Source of the DNA: Acidocella sp. 20-57-95
Lineage (GTDB): Bacteria > Pseudomonadota > Alphaproteobacteria > Acetobacterales > Acetobacteraceae
Direction of reading: 5' to 3'
Assembly (NCBI GenBank): GCA_002255575.1
Contig: NCAT01000012.1
Coordinates: 1 to 64,000, forward strand
DNA: 64,000 bases
The position numbers were made by a program, and so were the translations under genes. The notes below the pieces were generated by a model. The model saw only the letters and a list, made by a program, of their open reading frames with translations. It did not search any database and was not told the DNA's origin. Shown piece by piece: positions 39,575-49,166 of the stretch (its first letter is position 1; the number at the start of each line of letters is the position of its first letter).

Positions 39575-41007
39575 TGCAAGACCACGATCGTGCTGGCGGC
39601 TATTGGGGTGCTGTCTATACATTCACCGCTGTCAAAGGCTTGCGGGTTGTCATCGATGGTCCTGTGGGTTGTGAAAATCTTCCCGTCACCGCCGTGTTGC
39701 ATTATACTGATGGACTGCCGCCACATGAATTGCCGATCGTGGTTACGGGCTTGTCTGAGGATAATCTTTCAAGTTCAGGTACCGAAGGCCCCATGCGCCG
39801 CGCCGCTTTGATGGGGGATCAAAAAACCCCCGCCGTGGTTGTCACAGGTAGTATCGCTGAGATGATCGGTGGTGGTGTGACACCGGAGGGGTCAAACCTA
39901 CGTCGCTTCATTCCCCGCACCATCGATGAAGACCAGTGGCAATGTGCCGAGCGCGCGATGGTCTGGCTATGGAATGAATTCGGTAACAGCAAAACAAAGC
40001 GCAAACCACTTCCTGCAAATAGTAAGCCACGCGTAAATATTATCGGCCCTATCTATGGCACCTTTAACATGCCGTCGGACCTTGCCGAGATCAAACGCAT
40101 TGTTGAAGGGATTGGCTGCGACGTGAATGCCGTGTTCCCGCTCGGTACACATCTTAACGAAATACCTAAACTGGCGGATGCTGACGTGAATATCTGCATG
40201 TATCGTGAATTTGGCAAAAAACTCTGTGAAGAACTTGGAAAACCATATCTCTATGCGCCGATCGGCATGTATGCCACCACCAATTTCCTGCATAAGCTCG
40301 CGGAGCTAACCGGGGTTGATGCCGAACCCTTCATCGCCCGCGAAAAAACTGAAACGATTAAGCCGATTTGGGATTTATGGCGCAGTGTCACGCAAGATTT
40401 TTTTGCGACCGCGTCGTTTGCCGTCGTCGCAACTGAGACCTATACGCGCGGCCTAAAGCGTATGCTGGAAGATGATTTCGGCATCCCGTGTAGCTTCTCA
40501 TTCGCACGCAAGCCTGGCGTAAAACCAGATAACGACGCCGTGCGCGCCGCGCTGAAAACCAAGCCACCACTGGTACTGTTTGGATCATTTAACGAGCGTA
40601 TGTACGCAGCCGAACTTGGTGGCCGGTGCATGTACATTCCGGCCTCTTTCCCAGGCGCCATCATACGCCGCGCCACCGGCACGCCTTTTATGGGCTATGC
40701 TGGCGTTACCTATGTTGTGCAAGAATATTGCAACGCCTTATTTGATGCGCTGTTCAATATTCTGCCGCTCGCGACAGATCTTGATAAAATCGAAGCAACC
40801 CATGCCAAGCCAGCAGCACCCTATGACTGGGATGAGGGTGCGCTGCAGCTACTAGAAGATCATCTCGATACCGAACCCTATTTGATTCGTATCTCTGCTG
40901 CGAAGCGCCTGCGTGACCGGGCAGAGCGAGAAGCCCAGTCACTTGGGGATATTATTGTCACGGCGACACATGTCGCCACCGCTATTTCAACAAGGCAGTT
41001 GGCATGA
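39568..41007 (+). CDS. bchZ: Chlorophyllide a reductase subunit BchZ
   Basis: 479 residues, partner of BchY. N-terminal [20 protein letters not shown] and the cluster-ligand region [20 protein letters not shown] are typical, followed by [20 protein letters not shown]. The C-terminal PCP-red domain ([13 protein letters not shown] and a basic region) is complete. A 120-base gap with no pufQ separates it from pufB. Confidence 0.97.
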   Translation: MLVQDHDRAGGYWGAVYTFTAVKGLRVVIDGPVGCENLPVTAVLHYTDGLPPHELPIVVTGLSEDNLSSSGTEGPMRRAALMGDQKTPAVVVTGSIAEMIGGGVTPEGSNLRRFIPRTIDEDQWQCAERAMVWLWNEFGNSKTKRKPLPANSKPRVNIIGPIYGTFNMPSDLAEIKRIVEGIGCDVNAVFPLGTHLNEIPKLADADVNICMYREFGKKLCEELGKPYLYAPIGMYATTNFLHKLAELTGVDAEPFIAREKTETIKPIWDLWRSVTQDFFATASFAVVATETYTRGLKRMLEDDFGIPCSFSFARKPGVKPDNDAVRAALKTKPPLVLFGSFNERMYAAELGGRCMYIPASFPGAIIRRATGTPFMGYAGVTYVVQEYCNALFDALFNILPLATDLDKIEATHAKPAAPYDWDEGALQLLEDHLDTEPYLIRISAAKRLRDRAEREAQSLGDIIVTATHVATAISTRQLA

Positions 41008-41127
41008 TGCCCGGCCTTTCCGCCATCAGTCTGCGCCAATTTCGGCCTGGCTGTTCCCTCGCGCGGGGTGCGCGCGATCCTGGAAATATGTCGCAAGGGA
41101 TATTTTCGAAAAAAAGGATAATTTTAT

Positions 41128-41367
41128 ATGTCTAGTTCCGTTCCACCACGGGAAGGCTCGCTCAGCGGCCTGACCGAAACGGAAGCGAAGGAGTTCCACA
41201 AGATTTTTGTGGCCAGCTTCATTGCTTTCACGTTGATCGCGATCGTGGCACATTTTCTGGTTTGGTCATGGCGGCCCTGGATCCCAGGCCCTAATGGCTA
41301 CTCCATGTTAATGGACCCTGGTCACGCTAAAGCCGTGCTTGGTCTCACCACCAGCATGTTTTCTTAA
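41128..41367 (+). CDS. pufB: LH1 antenna beta subunit (PufB)
   Basis: 79-residue single-helix antenna polypeptide. Acidic N-terminus ([17 protein letters not shown]), transmembrane helix with the bacteriochlorophyll-ligand His in [15 protein letters not shown], then a C-terminal extension of about 24 residues ([20 protein letters not shown] and on) beyond the RPWIP end seen in most LH1 beta chains. AAGGAT lies upstream of the ATG. First puf structural gene. Confidence 0.95.
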   Translation: MSSSVPPREGSLSGLTETEAKEFHKIFVASFIAFTLIAIVAHFLVWSWRPWIPGPNGYSMLMDPGHAKAVLGLTTSMFS

Positions 41368-41378
41368 GGGAGGCCAGT

Positions 41379-41561
41379 ATGTATCGTATATGGCTGCTTT
41401 TCGACCCCCGGCGCGCTCTGGTCGCGTTGTTCGCTTTCCTGTTTACGCTCGCGTTGCTGATTCATTTTATTTTGCTCAGCACCCCGCGCTTCGACTGGAT
41501 TGGCGGCGGCGCAGCGGTTTCACCGCCTGCCCAGGCTTCGTCATTACCAGCGTCCAAGTGA
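41379..41561 (+). CDS. pufA: LH1 antenna alpha subunit (PufA)
   Basis: 60 residues. N-terminal [20 protein letters not shown], ligand His in [18 protein letters not shown], and a short Ala/Pro/Ser-rich tail. Each alpha/beta pair of the LH1 ring binds bacteriochlorophylls through these histidines. It follows pufB by 11 bases with GGGAGG upstream. A stem-loop just after the stop probably stabilises the pufBA message. Confidence 0.95.
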   Translation: MYRIWLLFDPRRALVALFAFLFTLALLIHFILLSTPRFDWIGGGAAVSPPAQASSLPASK

Positions 41562-41568
41562 CTTACCA

Positions 41569-41602
41569 GGAGGTTGTCGGGCGTCTCGCTTTGGCAACCT
41601 CC
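41569..41602 (+). promoter_or_regulatory. pufA-pufL intercistronic mRNA hairpin
   Basis: GGAGGTTG (41569-41576) pairs with CAACCTCC (41595-41602); a T-G and a C-G pair extend the stem to 10. There is no T-run after it, so it is not a terminator. Purple bacteria have stem-loops at this place that protect pufBA mRNA from 3'-5' decay and raise antenna over reaction-centre expression. That role is inferred here. Confidence 0.72.
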
Positions 41603-41648
41603 GTATTTCAGGTTTTACCGGCTCAATCGGCAAAGAGGGAATAATCTA

Positions 41649-42482
41649 ATGGCCATGTTGACCTTCGAGAAAAAATACCGTGTTCCAGGTGGCACGCTGT
41701 TAGGAGGCGACCTGTTTGATTATTGGGTTGGCCCGTTTTACGTTGGGTTTTTTGGTGTTACCGCAGCGTTCTTTTCAATTCTGGGAACAGCCTTAATTAT
41801 TTATGGCGCCTCGCAGGGCCATACCTGGAATGTCTGGCAAATTAATATTACGCCCCCTGATATTTCATACGGGCTTGGCTTTGCGCCCATTGCCAAAGGA
41901 GGGCTTTGGCAGATTATCACAGTTTGCGCGCTGGGCGCCTTTGTCTCCTGGGCGCTGCGGGAAGTAGAAATTTCCCGCAAATTGGGCATCGGCCTGCACG
42001 TGCCATTTGCTTTTAGTTTTGCAATATTTGCTTATGTCAGCCTGGAAGTGATCCGCCCTATTCTAATGGGTGCCTGGGGTGTCGGCTTCCCTTACGGGAT
42101 TATGAGCCATCTGGATTGGGTCTCAAACACTGGCTATCAATATCTCAATTTCGAATATAACCCGGCGCATATGCTGGGTGTGACATTATTTTTCACCACA
42201 ACATTTGCTCTAGCACTGCATGGGTCGTTGGTGCTCTCAGCCCTCAATCCCGCCAAGGGTGAAGAGGTGAAGTCAGCTGAGTATGAGGATACGTTCTTTC
42301 GCGACTTCATTGGTTACTCCATCGGCACGCTGGGTATCCACCGGTTAGGATTATTCCTGGCCCTGGCAGCTGTATTCTTCAGCGGTGTTTGTATCATCCT
42401 CAGCGGCCCATTCTGGACCGCTGGCTGGCCGGAATGGTGGAGCTGGTGGCTGAATATGCCAATCTGGTCCGCAGGACATTAA
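41649..42482 (+). CDS. pufL: Reaction-centre L subunit (PufL), Glu at L168
   Basis: 277 residues from the ATG at 41649 (GAGGGA upstream; the frame extends further without reason). Five membrane helices. Conserved [27 protein letters not shown] and ligand His residues: His154 (L153), His174 (L173, special pair), and the iron-ligand histidines in [10 protein letters not shown] and GIHRLG. At codon 42153-42155 the residue is Glu169 (L168 in Rhodobacter numbering, [11 protein letters not shown]) instead of the near-universal His. This His-to-Glu change is known from the Zn-bacteriochlorophyll reaction centre of Acidiphilium. Confidence 0.97.
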   Translation: MAMLTFEKKYRVPGGTLLGGDLFDYWVGPFYVGFFGVTAAFFSILGTALIIYGASQGHTWNVWQINITPPDISYGLGFAPIAKGGLWQIITVCALGAFVSWALREVEISRKLGIGLHVPFAFSFAIFAYVSLEVIRPILMGAWGVGFPYGIMSHLDWVSNTGYQYLNFEYNPAHMLGVTLFFTTTFALALHGSLVLSALNPAKGEEVKSAEYEDTFFRDFIGYSIGTLGIHRLGLFLALAAVFFSGVCIILSGPFWTAGWPEWWSWWLNMPIWSAGH

Positions 42483-42532
42483 TGTAACATGTTTAAACTT
42501 CAGCTTCGCCAACGGGAGGAGAAGCCCTTCAA

Positions 42533-43510
42533 ATGACCGAATATCAAAACATCTTTACACGCGTTCAAATTCGCGGCCCGCTTCACGCCGGGGTGCCGGT
42601 AACCGGCAGTGTGTTTCAACGAGAAGGCAAACCTTTCTTCAGCTACCTGATGGGGATTATTGGGAATGCGCAGGTGGGCCCGCTCTATCTCGGCTCTCTC
42701 GGTGTTGCATCCTTAATATGCGGCTTTATCGCCATCGAGGTGATTGGGCTGAATATGTGGGCCTCTGTCGGGTGGAATCCGGTATTGTTCCTGCGCGATT
42801 TACCGTGGCTGGCGCTAGAGCCGCCGGCACCAGCTTACGGGCTTCACATTCCGCCACTCAATCAAGGTGGCTGGTGGCTGGTGGCTGGTTTCTTCCTGAC
42901 GGCCGCGATGATTTTATGGTTCTTCCGGGTTTATCGCCGTGCCCGCCAGCTTGGGCTTGGCACCCATACGGCCTGGGCATGGGCGTCCGCAATCTGGCTT
43001 TACCTGGTCCTCGGCTTTATCCGCCCAATCCTTATGGGAAGCTGGGGTGAGGCCCCACCATTTGGTATTTTCCCACATCTGGACTGGACCGTCGCGTTTT
43101 CCTTGCGCTACGGGAACCTATATTACGATCCGTTCCATATGCTCTCGATTGTCTTCCTGTATGGCTCGGTTCTGTTGTTTGCGATGCATGCGGCCACCAT
43201 TCTGGCGGTCAGCCGGTTTGGCGGAGACAAGGAAGTTGAACAATCGGTTGATCGTGGCACGGCATCAGAACGCGCGGCTTTGTTCTGGCGCTGGACGATG
43301 GGTTTCAACGCAACCATGGAATCCATCCATCGTTGGGCGTGGTGGTTCGCTGTGCTCACACCACTCACCGGCGGCATCGGTATTCTGCTCACCGGCACCG
43401 TGACCGACAATTGGTTCCTATGGGCGGTGAAACATGGCGTGGCACCGCATTATGCGCCAATCTACAGCCCCGCCATCGATCCTGCTGCCGTTCAGGGAGT
43501 TAAGCCATGA
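42533..43510 (+). CDS. pufM: Reaction-centre M subunit (PufM)
   Basis: 325 residues with five membrane helices. The special-pair ligand His is in [18 protein letters not shown] (M202), and the bridging Tyr M197 position is Tyr rather than the Phe of Rhodobacter sphaeroides. Iron ligands are in [19 protein letters not shown] and [16 protein letters not shown]. The [14 protein letters not shown] start and the C-terminal [15 protein letters not shown] are complete. It overlaps pufC by four bases. Confidence 0.97.
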   Translation: MTEYQNIFTRVQIRGPLHAGVPVTGSVFQREGKPFFSYLMGIIGNAQVGPLYLGSLGVASLICGFIAIEVIGLNMWASVGWNPVLFLRDLPWLALEPPAPAYGLHIPPLNQGGWWLVAGFFLTAAMILWFFRVYRRARQLGLGTHTAWAWASAIWLYLVLGFIRPILMGSWGEAPPFGIFPHLDWTVAFSLRYGNLYYDPFHMLSIVFLYGSVLLFAMHAATILAVSRFGGDKEVEQSVDRGTASERAALFWRWTMGFNATMESIHRWAWWFAVLTPLTGGIGILLTGTVTDNWFLWAVKHGVAPHYAPIYSPAIDPAAVQGVKP

Positions 43511-44580
43511 GAACCGCTCTTTCAGGTGTCGCTCTATTAGGGGCGTTTGCCGTCTCGCTTGTCGCGGTGCTCACGTTCTCTCACCCACCGGTCGAGATGG
43601 TGGCAACAGGTAACCCCGGTACCGGCATGCAGTTGAACTATGTGCCAGCCCAAGTTGCACAGGCCCTTGCCATTAACCAGCCGCCACCAGCCCTGCCTTT
43701 GATCGATGCTGGGCCACCGGCGAAAACTGTTTATAAAAATGTGCAAGTCTTAGGCAATGTCAGCACCGGGGCGTTCACACGCCTGATGGTTTCCATGTCG
43801 AACTGGGTCGCGCCGCAACAAGGGTGCAACTACTGTCACGTCGCCGGGAATTTTGCTGACGATTCAAAATACACCAAAGTCATTGCGCGGCGAATGTTGC
43901 AAATGACAATTGCTGTGAACACAACATATGCCAATCATGTCGGCAGCGTTGGCGTCACATGCTATACATGTCACCGCGGCGCGCCCATGCCAACGCAGAT
44001 CTGGTTCACGGGTGTTACGCCCGGCTCTGGTACGGGCTTGGTTGAAACCAATATGGGCAAAAACCTGCCGGCAGCCGCGATCAATAATTCGTCCTTGCCC
44101 TCAGACCCCTTCACGCCGTTCCTGCTGAACAATGAGCAGATCCGTGACCAAGGAACCACAGCGCTGCCTTCGGGCAATCGGCAGTCTATTAAACAGACTG
44201 ATTGGACCTACGCCCTGATGATGCATTACTCCCAGGCTCTGGGTGTCAACTGCGCCTTCTGTCATAATAGCCAGGCATTCAGTGATTGGAGCGAGAGTAC
44301 CCCCCAACGTGTAACCGCTTTCTATGCTGAAGCCATGTTGCGTGACCTCAACCGCAATTACATGGTGCCATTAACCGCCACATTCCCGGTTAGCCAGCGC
44401 GGCCCAACGGGTGATGTTGCGAAAATTAATTGCGCCACGTGCCATCAGGGCGTTTATAAACCGCTATTCGGTGCAGCAATGGCAGCGAAGTTCCCTCCGC
44501 TCCTCGGGGTGGGGGCCACGGCAGCCGCGGCTACAGCACCAATGCCGGCTTCTGATACAACGAATGCGACGAAGAACTAA
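43507..44580 (+). CDS. pufC: Tetraheme cytochrome subunit of the reaction centre (PufC)
   Basis: 357 residues with four CxxCH heme sites: CNYCH, CYTCH, CAFCH and CATCH, and the Met ligands expected in the preceding helices (e.g. [16 protein letters not shown]). The periplasmic subunit re-reduces the special pair and accepts electrons from HiPIP or cytochrome c. The N-terminal hydrophobic segment ([15 protein letters not shown]) has no lipobox cysteine, so it may be kept as a membrane anchor rather than processed to a lipoprotein. The Ala-rich C-terminus is variable in the family. Confidence 0.96.
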   Translation: MRTALSGVALLGAFAVSLVAVLTFSHPPVEMVATGNPGTGMQLNYVPAQVAQALAINQPPPALPLIDAGPPAKTVYKNVQVLGNVSTGAFTRLMVSMSNWVAPQQGCNYCHVAGNFADDSKYTKVIARRMLQMTIAVNTTYANHVGSVGVTCYTCHRGAPMPTQIWFTGVTPGSGTGLVETNMGKNLPAAAINNSSLPSDPFTPFLLNNEQIRDQGTTALPSGNRQSIKQTDWTYALMMHYSQALGVNCAFCHNSQAFSDWSESTPQRVTAFYAEAMLRDLNRNYMVPLTATFPVSQRGPTGDVAKINCATCHQGVYKPLFGAAMAAKFPPLLGVGATAAAATAPMPASDTTNATKN

Positions 44581-44758
44581 AGCCTGTTGATCAATCGTTT
44601 CAGAGGCGCTTGCTAAAAGGTTCAGCCCGGACGCGCGTTGCGTTTACCATAACAAAAACGCTGCCTTCTGTGCGTTCGGGTGGAGGCGATATTTTGGCCA
44701 ATATGCGTTTAAACAATATGCGTGATACATTAGCCGGATTGGGGAAAAGAATCAGGAT

Positions 44759-45088
44759 ATGGCGAGCCTTGTAACATCCGGATATATTGTGGTCCCGATC
44801 TTAATGTTAACAACATTGGAAGGCTTGGGGCTGGGGTTGTTATGGCGCCTGCAACGCCGAGGGGTAGCCTGGGATATGGTTTTGCCAAATCTGCTGGCGG
44901 GGGACTTTATACTCATCGCTTGGCTGACCAATGCAACCCACCAACCCTGGCCTGTCACGGCGGTCTCGCTGTTATTGTCGTTCCTATGTCACGGTGTTGA
45001 TATGTCGCGTCGGCTTGTAAAGTCTGCGGCACGGGCAAATGAGCAAACCGTGATGGTGGATCGCGACCACGCCATCATCTCTATATAG
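44759..45088 (+). CDS. Small multi-helix membrane protein, unknown function
   Basis: 109 residues with three probable membrane segments (GYIVVPILMLTTLEGLGLGL; LLAGDFILIAWLTNA; PWPVTAVSLLLSFLCHGVDM) and a short charged tail. The overall pattern resembles uncharacterised small membrane proteins often found in Acetobacteraceae, but I cannot name a family. It lies 178 bases after pufC on the same strand, separated by a weak hairpin (GCGTTT...AAACGC, 44640-44661). It could be the end of the photosynthesis region. Confidence 0.65.
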   Translation: MASLVTSGYIVVPILMLTTLEGLGLGLLWRLQRRGVAWDMVLPNLLAGDFILIAWLTNATHQPWPVTAVSLLLSFLCHGVDMSRRLVKSAARANEQTVMVDRDHAIISI

Positions 45089-45371
45089 GCCCCGCTACCG
45101 ACGCTTTGGTCTAACAATACGGCGACCTGATAAAAGTGAATTTTCACAGCGAACAGGCAGGAAAAACGTTGCGCCAGGCCGCGCCTGAGTGGTTCCCCGG
45201 CGTGACCGCGCCATCGATCTCGTTAGACGCCCGCATGATGATGGCGCTGTGCCGCTGCCCATCCCAACGCGCACCATTCACCGAGAGCCTACATTGACGC
45301 CGCAAAGATTTGGCAGCCGAAGCAGGATGAAATGCGAAAGGACAACGCATTTTACTTGCTGAAGTCCCTTG
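45089..45371. other. Intergenic stretch without a recognisable gene
   Basis: About 280 bases between the membrane-protein gene and the orphan P-loop ORF. Short frames exist on both strands but none has a ribosome site plus a recognisable protein. The sequence may be a decayed coding remnant, which fits a boundary between the photosynthesis cluster and the formate locus. No terminal repeats or transposase motifs were seen. Confidence 0.4.
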
Positions 45372-45920
45372 TCAAACCCAATCCCATAAGGGCCGGATCG
45401 CCGCTGCGATCGCATTGGTGGGCTGAAGCGGATTGATAAGGTGAACCGGCGGGGGAGGAGAGATATGATGCACCAGGGCGGGAGGTAACGAGAATGTTGG
45501 AGTTCCAGCATTCAGGTAAATGATTGGAGACTTTATTGTCCATTTCGCACGGATAAACCCAGAGATATAGGCATTTGCATCTGGGCAACCTGGTTGAGTT
45601 GTGGTCGGCGCCGTCGCGAACTCACGAAGACAAATCAAGATGTTATTAATCTTCGCGGGGCTCCAATTCTGTACAGTTGTGGGCGGCCCGCTGAGGCCGA
45701 ACTTGGGGATGTATTGGTCCTTGGAAATATAGCTAATAAAAGCTGCCGGCTGAACCCGGTAATATTCTTGTAGCGCTGAAGGAATCACGAGTACTTTATC
45801 CTGAGTTCCGCCGATCATTTGAATATCGTAGATGATTTGAGTCCTAACGCCAGTAAGCGCTCGGATAGTGGATGATTTTCTTGTGTTGCTTTCTCCAACG
45901 ATAATCCAGACGTTAACCAT
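45372..45920 (-). CDS. Orphan P-loop-like protein, unknown function
   Basis: 182 residues from the ATG at 45920, which has GAGGAG seven bases upstream. The N-terminus NVWIIVGESNTRKSSTIRAL looks like a beta strand plus Walker A variant (GESNTRKSS), suggesting nucleotide binding. No Walker B or other GTPase motif is obvious. The C-terminal third is Pro-rich (PALVHHISPPPPVHLINPLQ). It is AT-richer than its neighbours and uses less GC-rich codons, suggesting recent acquisition. I do not recognise the family; a stand-alone accessory gene is possible. Confidence 0.55.
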   Translation of the reverse strand: MVNVWIIVGESNTRKSSTIRALTGVRTQIIYDIQMIGGTQDKVLVIPSALQEYYRVQPAAFISYISKDQYIPKFGLSGPPTTVQNWSPAKINNILICLREFATAPTTTQPGCPDANAYISGFIRAKWTIKSPIIYLNAGTPTFSLPPALVHHISPPPPVHLINPLQPTNAIAAAIRPLWDWV

Positions 45921-45986
45921 GTCCGTTCTCCTCAAATGTTTCCTGAACCGTAAACTAAACTTCTAAATCGTAACGATCAGAAAAAT

Positions 45987-46002
45987 ATACGTCAAGTTGT
46001 AT
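45987..46002. promoter_or_regulatory. Possible LysR-type site upstream of the regulator gene
   Basis: ATAC-N8-GTAT inverted repeat in AT-rich DNA between the divergent P-loop ORF and the LysR gene. LysR regulators often bind near their own promoter. Only the short symmetry supports this. Confidence 0.28.
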
Positions 46003-46123
46003 AGTGGGTGTAAAAGGCCTGACCATTACGTCGGCCCGACTAAACTATGAATGCCTCCTCGGGTTGCGCTTTGGTCTATCCCCCGGCTTTTTAATCCTGC
46101 CGCACTCCTGCTACACTCCCAAA

Positions 46124-47020
46124 ATGCTCGGCAAACTCGAATATCTTATCGCCCTGGCGCGCGAGAAAAACTTTGGTCGCGCGGCGGAAGCGTGCGGCGT
46201 CACCCAGCCCAGCTTCTCTGCCGGCATCCGGGCGCTCGAAGACGCCATGGGCATGCCGCTGGTCAATCGCTCGTCGCGCTTCCAGGGTTTCACCCCGGAA
46301 GGTGAGGCGATGCTCGAATGGGCCCGGCGCATCACCGGGGACGTGCATGCCATGCGCGAAGACGTCTCCCGCCTCAAACGCGGCCTCACCGGCGTGTTGC
46401 GCATCGGCGCGATACCGACCGCGCTCGCTGTGGTTGCTGAACTCACCACCCCCTACCGCGCCCAGCACCCAAATGTGCGCTTCCAGATCTTCTCCTGCAC
46501 CTCCTCGGAAGTGCTGGAACGGCTGAATAACCTCGAAATCGATGCCGGGCTGACCTACCTTGATAACGAGCCGATCGGCAAAGCCCGAATCTTCACATTA
46601 TATGAAGAACGCTACCGCCTACTCACCTCGTCCTCCGCCCCGCTTGGCGACCGTGAGAGTGTCAGTTGGGCTGAAGTGGGCAAAATCCCGCTCTGTTTGC
46701 TCACGGCAGACATGCAAAACCGCCGCATCATCGACCGGTTGCTGCGCGAAGCCGGGGTGAAGGCCGAGCCAACCTTGGAATCCAACTCCATCGTGGTCTT
46801 GGTCAGCCACGTACAAACCGGCCGCTGGGCCAGCGTGATGCCGGAAAAACTTGCCGAGATTTTTGGCCTCACCACCCGCCTACGCGCTATCCCCATCACC
46901 AACCCGCACGAAGTCCATAGCGTCGGGCTTGTCGTGCCAGACCGCGCCCCGCTCTCCCCCCTCACCGAAGCGCTGATCGTGCAGGCTATGCGCCTAAAAC
47001 CATTAAGCCCGACTACATGA
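46124..47020 (+). CDS. LysR-family regulator of the formate dehydrogenase operon
   Basis: 298 residues from the ATG at 46124. N-terminal winged helix-turn-helix (YLIALAREKNFGRAAEACGV, TQPSFSAGIRALED) followed by a periplasmic-binding-like effector domain (LRIGAIPTALAVVAELTTPY). The frame is open upstream to 46004, but the extra residues are not LysR-like. It is transcribed in the same direction as fds, 134 bases upstream, like FdsR-type regulators of other soluble formate dehydrogenases. The effector is unknown; formate control is inferred from position. Confidence 0.87.
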   Translation: MLGKLEYLIALAREKNFGRAAEACGVTQPSFSAGIRALEDAMGMPLVNRSSRFQGFTPEGEAMLEWARRITGDVHAMREDVSRLKRGLTGVLRIGAIPTALAVVAELTTPYRAQHPNVRFQIFSCTSSEVLERLNNLEIDAGLTYLDNEPIGKARIFTLYEERYRLLTSSSAPLGDRESVSWAEVGKIPLCLLTADMQNRRIIDRLLREAGVKAEPTLESNSIVVLVSHVQTGRWASVMPEKLAEIFGLTTRLRAIPITNPHEVHSVGLVVPDRAPLSPLTEALIVQAMRLKPLSPTT

Positions 47021-47064
47021 ATTTTCGCTAAAATCAGTTAAACAAGCGAATGGAGCATATTTTA

Positions 47065-47079
47065 ATAGCTTTGTGCTAT
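47065..47079. promoter_or_regulatory. LysR-type operator ATAG-N7-CTAT upstream of fdsG
   Basis: ATAGCTTTGTGCTAT (47065-47079) fits the T-N11-A dyad of LysR regulators and matches the ATAG-N7-CTAT form known for OxyR-type proteins. It lies about 80 bases before the fdsG start and just past the end of the LysR gene, the usual place for activator binding. Confidence 0.55.
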
Positions 47080-47114
47080 TGCAGCACTGTTTTTCGATAT
47101 TGTTATTGTATAAG

Positions 47115-47138
47115 GATTGTATGAAAGAGCGTACAATC
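47115..47138 (+). promoter_or_regulatory. Inverted repeat in the fdsG leader
   Basis: GATTGTA (47115-47121) and TACAATC (47132-47138) form a perfect 7-bp dyad with a 10-base spacer, ending just before the GAGGGG ribosome site at 47141. It could be a second regulator site or an RNA hairpin affecting translation. Confidence 0.42.
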
Positions 47139-47154
47139 TTGAGGGGAATAATCT

Positions 47155-47618
47155 GTGACGCGGGACTGGAATCCAGAGGCAGCCGACGCAATTGTCGCGG
47201 CACATTTACAGCTTGAAGGGCCGTTATTGCCCATTTTACACGCCATTCAGGAAGAATTTGGCTATATCTCTGAAGACGCCATGCGCCTTATCGCCAACCG
47301 GCTGAACATCACCCGCGCTGAGGTTTACGGCGTGGTGTCGTTCTACCATGATTATCGCCAGCAACCTTCAGGCCGACATGTCCTAAAACTATGCCGCGCT
47401 GAAGCCTGCCAATCCATGGGCGGGGAAGCCAATGCCGCCAAACTGTTGGAGCGGCTCGGGGTTGATTGGGGTGGCACCACCGCCGATGGCCGCCTAACGG
47501 TTGAGCCGATTTATTGCCTGGGCCTGTGCGCCTGCGCGCCGAGCGCCATGCTCGATGATGAAGTGCATGGTCGTCTGGACGCCGACAGCCTGGAAGCTTT
47601 GGCGATGGAGGCGGTATA

Positions 47619-47619
<1 letters not shown>
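47155..47619 (+). CDS. fdsG: NAD-dependent formate dehydrogenase gamma subunit (FdsG)
   Basis: 154-residue NuoE-like thioredoxin-fold subunit carrying a 2Fe-2S cluster. Cluster cysteines are in KLCRAEACQSMGG and YCLGLCACAPSAML. N-terminal HAIQEEFGYISEDAMRLIAN and VYGVVSFYHDY are typical of NuoE/HoxE. It starts at GTG with GAGGGG eight bases upstream. First gene of fdsGBA-fdhD-fdsD. Confidence 0.94.
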
Positions 47620-49157
<1,538 letters not shown>

Positions 49158-49166
49158 GAGCATTTA

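Noticed and set aside
41008..41127. Possible pufQ or leader peptide after bchZ
   Set aside because: A short frame starts at the bchZ stop, but it is only about 40 codons, lacks a membrane helix and does not resemble PufQ.
45144..45350. 68-codon minus-strand frame between the membrane protein and the P-loop ORF
   Set aside because: No ribosome site and no recognisable protein; could be decayed coding sequence but not supportable as a gene.
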